A DNA stretch of 64,000 bases, taken from positions 16,064,972 to 16,128,971 of the forward strand of contig OZ024743.1 of the NCBI GenBank assembly GCA_964016885.1, in the 5' to 3' direction. The stretch is from Eledone cirrhosa (Eukaryota; Mollusca; Cephalopoda; Octopoda; Eledonidae). The notes under the pieces were generated by a model that saw only the letters and a program-made list of their open reading frames with translations, made no database searches and was not told the origin of the DNA. Both the position numbers and the translations under genes were made by a program. Below, piece after piece: positions 58,160-64,000 of the stretch (the stretch's first letter is position 1; each line of letters starts with the position of its first letter).

Positions 58160-59448
58160 AAATTTGACATACCTTAGAGTTTACAACTTCCATTTAGAAA
58201 GTTGTTACGGTAGTGAAAATGTTAAGGACGGTTAGAAAAAAAGACGGAGAAAAAAGGAAAAAAGGAAAAAGAAAAAGAAGGAGAAAAGAAAAAGAAAGAG
58301 CGGAAGGTGAAGAAGATGAAGAAATGTATGTAAAGAGAAAACCACCAAATAAAAGATCTATGAGGGAAGGGGTACTGTAATTATTCATTTGTTTATTTAT
58401 TTATTTAGTGCTAAGGATACGGGGAGAAATATAAACAAAAATAGTTAAGGAGAGGTAGATCGAGTAATATCTATTATACGAGGTGGTAGAGATAATAATA
58501 TCTATTATACAGGAGATAGAGTTAAAACAGCCGATATAAGAGTAGAGGGAGTAGGAGAGGAGATATACTTAGAAACAAAAATGATAGTTTTAAAATATTA
58601 TGTTTCATCAGTCTATCAATTCATATGAATTATAATGTAAACATCAATATTCATGAATGAGACACATATCAATAATGTGTGAAAAAATAGTGACTATATG
58701 TTTAGTTTAAAAATTCATAGGTTTATAATCAAAATCTGAGATAAAACCTCAAAAAATACTGGAATACATAAGTATATATGTATTTTCATGAAAAAAGAGA
58801 AAAGAGAAAGAAAAAGAGAAGGTTATCTCAAACTGACACTATAGACACATGCGAGTTTACATGATCAGCTCTGTAAATTTTTATTTCACATGGAAATCTT
58901 CATTGCGTCAAAAAAATGTTTCCATACACATAAATGTACATAAATATACATATACATAAAAATATACATTATTAATAATAATAATAATATTCTTGCCCTT
59001 TCTTACATGATTATCGTACAAGCATAGAATAGAACAGATATCAATATATTAAAATATTAAAAAACGCCAAGAATACTTTCCTCCCCAGAATATCTAGGGC
59101 CGTAATAAAAACACAGTGTGCCCAGCATATCAATCAATCCCTCCAATTTATTTGACAATATTGCCAAGTTTATTAGAAGCAATCAGAGCCAAAAGCAAAC
59201 AAAACCAAAATTATTCACCAAACCTATTTAGCAGAAATCATTCAAAAAAAAAACTTTAGGATACTCGGTTGTTCTACAGATGCTCTTATATTTATTCTAG
59301 AAGTTTATCTAGCTTAAAAATTTTATTCAATAGATTCGGATCATCATCATTTTAAGGTAGTTTAATTACATTATTAATTATATATTCATGAAGAAGGTTT
59401 AAAGAATTGAAGGAATCGAAAGATTTATCGCCAAGTTTTCTAAAATAA

Positions 59449-60273
59449 TTAAAAGTCTTGAGTAAATATATTACATTTTAAATTATATTTATATTTAAAA
59501 GTTGAGTTCAATCTATGTCTGCAACAACTGAATAAATTGGTCCGTAAATTAAGGGAATTTTTAGATTTTATTATAAAGAATATCTCATCTGCACAGAGGT
59601 CACATGTCTCAGAGGAGGAGTTAAAAGGAATCCCTCTTGAGACTATATTCCAAACCGTCGAATATCCAACGTTATCATGTTTAAGTTGCCAGAGTAAGCC
59701 TGATAGTGATGTTGAAGATTTTTTGTTTGGATCTGTGAAAGAATTCTTGTGATTATTATAGCGAAGTTTAAATTCTGTCGAGGTGGAACCAACATAATTA
59801 AAAGAATTTAAGTCAGTTTTAACATTACAGTTGTATATTATATTTTTAACTAAGCAATTGTTATTTAACGGGCATTTAGATCTATCTCTACAGTTACAGT
59901 TGCTTACTTGAATATTGTTTATGCTATTATCGGTATGTTGGCTAGGTTTTAGATTCCTATTATTTATTCTATTAATATTTTGTGCTAAATTTTTGGTGGA
60001 CGAGTAGGTTAATTTTATAGTATGTCTATTGAAAATTGAGTGATACTTATGTGTTCTAGGGAATCGTTTGTCAAGAGCATTAAAAAATAGTTTAGCGATG
60101 TGGGTTTTAATGTTTAGTGAGAAAGGGGGGGCAAACCAAATTATGTTTCTAGTTCTATTCCTTTTCTGGTTTTTGGAATTATTGTAATTCTTTCTATTAT
60201 AGTTGTTAAAGTTATTACCGTAATTAAAATTGTTGTTATTTTGGTTAGTTTGTCTATTATTATCGATGTACAT
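59449..60273 (-). CDS. PLE C-terminal protein with GIY-YIG endonuclease (274 aa, partial)
   Basis: An uninterrupted frame. Residues 1-40 are an Asn-rich linker. RNIIWFAPPFSLNIKTHIAK (about 43-61) and FPRTHKYHSIFNRHTIKLTY (71-90) form the conserved PLE block between RT and nuclease. CNCRDRSKCPLNNNC (126-140) is a Cys cluster. The GIY-YIG core is IIY (145-147), YVG (160-162), Arg171, His175 and Glu230. The tail RTNLFSCCRHR is typical. It acts as the target-nicking domain of EN+ PLEs. Met1 is internal: the true ORF would start upstream in RT, which is cut off here, so it cannot transpose alone. Confidence 0.85.
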   Translation of the reverse strand: MYIDNNRQTNQNNNNFNYGNNFNNYNRKNYNNSKNQKRNRTRNIIWFAPPFSLNIKTHIAKLFFNALDKRFPRTHKYHSIFNRHTIKLTYSSTKNLAQNINRINNRNLKPSQHTDNSINNIQVSNCNCRDRSKCPLNNNCLVKNIIYNCNVKTDLNSFNYVGSTSTEFKLRYNNHKNSFTDPNKKSSTSLSGLLWQLKHDNVGYSTVWNIVSRGIPFNSSSETCDLCADEIFFIIKSKNSLNLRTNLFSCCRHRLNSTFKYKYNLKCNIFTQDF

Positions 60274-60391
60274 AATTTTATCACTATATCCTGCTCTAGC
60301 TAACGCTTCATTGTAACAGTGGGCTTTTTGGTCGAAAATATTTTAATTAGATGAGATTCTAGAGATACGTTTTTGAACAGATTTCACTACA

Positions 60392-60480
60392 GTGAACAAT
60401 GAAGCGTTAGCTAGAGCAGGATATAGTGATAAAAGCGTTAGCTAGATATAGTGATAAAAGCGTTAGCTAGAGCAGGATAT
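60392..60480 (+). repeat. Junction of the PLE pair with a small tandem duplication
   Basis: The right copy opens with GAAGCGTTAGCTAGAGCAGG; AAAGCGTTAGCTAGA...TATAGTGAT is then repeated twice more within 80 bp. The left copy has this motif once. Confidence 0.85.
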
Positions 60481-61324
60481 AGTGATAAAATGATGTACAT
60501 CGATAATAATAGACAAACTAACCAAAATAACAACAATTTTAATTACGGTAACAACTTTAACAACTATAATAGAAAGAATTACAATAATTCCAAAAACCAG
60601 AAAAGGAATAGAACTAGAAACATAATTTGGTTTGCCCCCCCCCCCCCCTTTCTCACTAAACATTAAAACCCACATCGCTAAACTATTTTTTAATGCTCTT
60701 GACAAACGATTCCCTAGAACACATAAGTATCACTCAATTTTCAATAGACATACTATAAAATTAACCTACTCGCCCACCAAAAATTTAGCACAAAATATTA
60801 ATAGAATAAATAATAGGAATCTAAAACCTAGCCAAAATACCGATAATAGCATAAACAATATTCAAGTAAGCAACTGTAACTGTAGAGATAGATCTAAATG
60901 CCCGTTAAATAACAATTGCTTAGTTAAAAATATAATATACAACTGTAATGTTAAAACTGACTTAAATTCTTTTAATTATGTTGGTTCCACCTCGACAGAA
61001 TTTAAACTTCGCTATAATAATCACAAGAATTCTTTCACAGATCCAAACAAAAAATCTTCAACATCACTATCAGGCTTACTCTGGCAACTTAAACATGATA
61101 ACGTTGGATATTCGACGGTTTGGAATATAGTCTCAAGAGGGATTCCTTTTAACTCCTCCTCTGAGACATGTGACCTCTGTGCAGATGAGATATTCTTTAT
61201 AATAAAATCTAAAAATTCCCTTAATTTACGGACCAATTTATTCAGTTGTTGCAGACATAGATTGAACTCAACTTTTAAATATAAATATAATTTAAAATGT
61301 AATATATTTACTCAAGACTTTTAA
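60451..61324 (+). pseudogene. PLE C-terminal protein with GIY-YIG endonuclease, frameshifted
   Basis: Same protein as in the left copy (linker, PLE block, CNCRDRSKCPLNNNC, IIY...YVG, tail). The C-run after TGGTTTG is 14 C (60635-60648) instead of 7, shifting the frame in the APP-FSLN segment. N-terminal and C-terminal halves therefore lie in different frames. The downstream half is open to the stop at 61322. Confidence 0.88.
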
Positions 61325-62613
61325 TTATTTTAGAAAACTTGGCGATAAATCTTTCGATTCCTTCAATTCTTTAAACCTTCTTCATGAATATATAATTAAT
61401 AATGTAATTAAACTACCTTAAAATGATGATGATCCGAATCTATTGAATAAAATGTTTAAGCTAGATAAACTTCTAGAATAAATATAAGAGCATCTGTAGA
61501 ACAACCGAGTATCCTAAAGTTTTTTTTTTGAATGATTTCTGCTAAATAGGTTTAGTGAATAATTTTGGCTTTGTTTGCTTTTGACTCTGATTGCTTCTTA
61601 TAAACTTGGCAATATTGTCAAATAAATTGGAGGGATTGATTGATATGCTGGGCATACTGTGTTTTTATTACGGCCCTAGATATTCTGGGGAGGAAAGTAT
61701 TCTTGGCGTTTTTTAATATTTTGATATATTGATATCTGTTCTATTCTATGCTTGTACGATAATCATGTAAGAAAGGACAAGAATATTATTATTATTAATA
61801 ATGTATATTTTTATGTATATGTATATGTATGTACACTCATGTGTATGGAAACATTTTTTTGACGCAATGAAGATTTCCATGTGAAATAAAAATTTACAGA
61901 GCTGATCATGTAAACTCGCATGTGTCTATAATGTCAATTTGAGATAACCTTCTCTTTTTCTTTCTCTTTTCTCTTTTTTCATGAAAATACATATATACTT
62001 ATGTATTCCAGTATTTTTTGAGGTTTTATCTCAGATTTTGATTATAAACCTATGAATTTTTAAACTAAACATATAGTCACTATTTTTTCACACATTATTG
62101 ATATGTGTCTCATTCATGAATATTGATGTTTACATTATAATTCATATGAATTGATAGACTGATGAAACATAATATTTTAAAACTATCATTTTTGTTTCTA
62201 AGTATATCTCCTCTCCTACTCCCTCTACTCTTATATCGGCTGTTTTAACTCTATCTCCTGTATAATAGATATTATTATCTCTACCACCTCGTATAATAGA
62301 TATTACTCGATCTACCTCTCCTTATCTATTTTTGTTTTTATTTCTCCCCGTATCCTTAGCACTAAATAAATAAATAAACAAATGAATAATTACAGTACCC
62401 CTTCCCTCATAGATCTCTCATTTGGTGGTTTTCTCTTTACATACATTTCTTCATCTTCTTCACCTTCCGCTCTTTCTTTTTCTTTTCTCCTTCTTTTTCT
62501 TTTTCCTTTTTTCCTTTTTTTCTCCGTCTTTTTTTTTCTAACCGTCCTTAACATTTTCACTACCGTAACAACTTTTTAAATGGAAGTTGTAAACTCTAAG
62601 GTATGTCAAATTT

Positions 62614-62719
62614 ATTTATAAAACTGTCTATATATTGTATTTTGTCTGAAGAAGGCATACCATATTTTAATATGATATCCCTGAAATATATATAATGAAA
62701 TAAATATGGTTTTATAAAT
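62614..62719 (+). ncRNA. Hammerhead ribozyme, type I (PLE family 1, right)
   Basis: Core CTGAAGA (62646-62652) and GAA (62683-62685). Stem I: TATTTTGT (62638-62645) with ATGAAATA (62695-62702), two wobbles, plus an outer perfect 11-bp helix (62614-62624 with 62709-62719). Stem II is 14 positions with two mismatches (AGGCATACCATATT against AATATGATATCCCT). Stem III is ATATATAT. Cleavage is predicted after A62694. Confidence 0.75.
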
Positions 62720-62744
62720 GTAATTTCCATTTGTTTAATATCGT

Positions 62745-63095
62745 ATATATATATATATATTAATCTTATTATTATTATTATTATTAAGTCATACCTCCAT
62801 TGAAGGTGAAGCATTCATTTGGCTCACCACTCCTGCATACTCAGCTTCCTGGAGAAGTTCTGCCAGCCCATTTTCAAAATAATCGTCGATCATCTGCAAA
62901 ACCACTGGTGTTCATGAGGCTGAGGTCATCTAATTAAAATGATAATCGTACCATGAGCTACTGTTTACTATAAGACTAGCAGAATTTTTATTGATGTTTA
63001 CATCTGGCCTGTTCTGTTAGACCATGCTATGACCATAGCCATATCTGTGGTACCTGATGTAGGATCTGACTTTTCACTACACAGATCAGTCTCTC
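62745..63095. other. (TA)n, (TTA)n and unassigned sequence
   Basis: TA at 62743-62760 and TTA at 62766-62787. The rest shows no recognisable feature. Confidence 0.5.
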
Positions 63096-63099
63096 TCTC

Positions 63100-63101
<2 letters not shown>

Positions 63102-63138
<37 letters not shown>
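63102..63138. repeat. (TA)n microsatellite
   Basis: TA tract abutting a SINE tail fragment. Confidence 0.95.
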
Positions 63139-63139
<1 letters not shown>

Positions 63140-63144
<5 letters not shown>

Positions 63145-63258
63145 TAGGTTAGTGTTAAGAAGGGCATCCAGCTGTATAAATCAGGCCAGAATTAGTTCCC
63201 GTCCCACCCTTGCAAGCAGGGAACAGCGGACGTAAAATGATGATGATGATGATGATAT
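63140..63258 (+). mobile_element. SINE, 5'-truncated 3' body and tail
   Basis: GTTAGTGTTAAGAAGGGCAT, CCCACCCTTGCAAGCAGGGA and ACAGCGGACGTAAAATGATG, then (TA)n. Confidence 0.85.
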
Positions 63259-63296
63259 ATATATATATATAAAGGGTAATGACCCCCTTCGGTCAC

Positions 63297-63599
63297 ACAT
63301 GGCCATGGGATTTGCACCTACAAAAATCCCCCCCCGATGCATAAGTCCGGACAAGGTAGTTTATGGAAGAACAGCAGTCACCCATGCATGCCAGTTTCCC
63401 CACTGATGTTGTCCAAGGGGAAGGTAAAAACCAATACAGCTTGGCTCCAGTGATGCCGCAACTCATTTCTACAGTTGAGTGAACTGGAGCAATGTGAAAT
63501 AAAAGGAAGGAAAAGAACACAATACAAAGCCCAGTTCGAGAATTGAACTCACAAACTCACAATTGTAAGCCTGATGCTCTAAACGCTAACTTGTGTGCC

Positions 63600-63602
<3 letters not shown>
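63297..63602 (-). mobile_element. tRNA-headed SINE, second tail type
   Basis: Head near 63602, B-box-like GAGTTCAATTCTCGAAC, body, tail TAGGTGCAAATCCCATGGCC. Same subfamily as 27375-27692. A stretch around CACTTTATTTC is altered to AAAGGAAGGAAAAG. Confidence 0.8.
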
Positions 63603-63634
<32 letters not shown>

Positions 63635-63680
63635 ACACACACACACAGACAAACACACACACACAAACACACACACACAA

Positions 63681-63712
<32 letters not shown>
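63603..63712. repeat. (CA)n microsatellite
   Basis: CA repeats with AAAC and CACC interruptions, then TA. Confidence 0.97.
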
Positions 63713-63719
63713 GCATATT

Positions 63720-64000
63720 ATGTGTATTAATATGTATATATAAATAGATATGTGTGTGTTGTGTGTTTGTGTGTGTTTATCTATTGTGGCTTACATATAG
63801 GAATATTTAAGAGGTGAGTATACTGTTGAAAAAGGATGTAAAATCAAATAAGTGCTTTCACACAACTATCTATGTAAAGTTGGTTATGACGTTAGAAAAA
63901 TTCTTCATCTATTTGAATTATTTTTAGCCTCAAGACTTTTTGCCATGATCATCAAGTTTTCTTTTTAGGTTTAATGAATCTTGGACTGTATTATCCATGC
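63720..64000. other. No feature seen
   Basis: AT-rich, no recognisable signal. Confidence 0.5.

Larger units (their letters stand above)
57942..60391 (-). mobile_element. PLE family 1, left (minus) copy of head-to-head pair
   Basis: 5'-truncated Penelope-like element: residual RT end (SVQKRISRISSN, stop, NIFDQKAHCYNEALARAGYS) at 60390-60275, GIY-YIG ORF 60273-59449, a ~1.3-kb 3' UTR and a terminal ribozyme at 58054-58159. 58031-60300 is repeated inverted in the right copy. It extends ~90 bp further outward than the right copy and matches the relic at 8.8 kb there. Confidence 0.92.
60395..62743 (+). mobile_element. PLE family 1, right (plus) copy of head-to-head pair
   Basis: Mirror image of the left copy: coding 60451-61324, 3' UTR, ribozyme 62614-62719, ending TTTAATATCG against (TA)n. 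By eye it differs from the left copy at only a small percentage of positions over ~2.27 kb. Confidence 0.92.

Noticed and set aside
58600..58630. CTGATGAAAC in the PLE family 1 UTR (also near 62162)
   Set aside because: No stem II between core and GAAA, and no stem I; the real ribozyme lies ~500 bp downstream.

Overview
The window looks like nuclear DNA of a coleoid cephalopod, most likely an octopus. That is an inference from four things: very AT-rich sequence, dozens of long (TA)n tracts, tRNA-headed SINEs of the cephalopod type, and LINE/SINE tails ending in (ATG)n next to (TA)n. I found no host protein gene, rRNA, tRNA gene, CRISPR array or LTR element. Every convincing protein-like segment belongs to a retroelement, and nearly all are broken by truncation, stops or frameshifts.

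Layout. 1-1.1 kb: RTE-like LINE endonuclease (minus). 1.2-5.3 kb: hairpins, SINEs and a CR1/Jockey-like RT tail. 5.3-8.56 kb: quiet. 8.56-11.45 kb: a Penelope-like (PLE) 3' end, then three pieces of a second PLE family facing each other. 12.4-17.4 kb: SINEs and a LINE whose RT carries a PHD-like zinc finger. 17.5-19.6 kb: ribozyme-bearing hairpins and a third PLE pair. 20-21.9 kb: second zinc-finger LINE. 22-30 kb: sparse, with SINEs and a LINE inverted as if by twin priming. 30.1-31.5 kb: a fourth copy of the second PLE family and a near-perfect 426-bp palindrome. 35.8-38.8 kb: LINE relics and a SINE. 41.7-44.5 kb: the longest LINE, with endonuclease and RT. 46-52 kb: LINE ends and quiet DNA. 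53.5-54.8 kb: a 530-bp tandem repeat. 55.2-56.5 kb: two further GIY-YIG fragments. 57.9-62.7 kb: two PLE copies joined head to head in an inverted repeat of about 4.7 kb. 63-64 kb: SINE pieces.

The main result is that hammerhead self-cleaving ribozyme (HHR) folds recur through the PLE-related sequences. By hand folding I find the CUGANGA / GAA / A-U-H core with matching stems at about 8.7, 9.25, 11.26, 17.6, 18.4, 30.36, 31.25, 31.4, 55.35, 58.1 and 62.66 kb. Probable copies lie in each of the three 530-bp tandem units, and decayed copies at 5.25, 18.0 and 19.3 kb. Most are type I with a tiny stem III, the form known from PLEs. Several sit in head-to-head inverted pairs, so each arm carries a ribozyme on the opposite strand. 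No PLE copy here keeps an RT core, so all are non-autonomous remnants.
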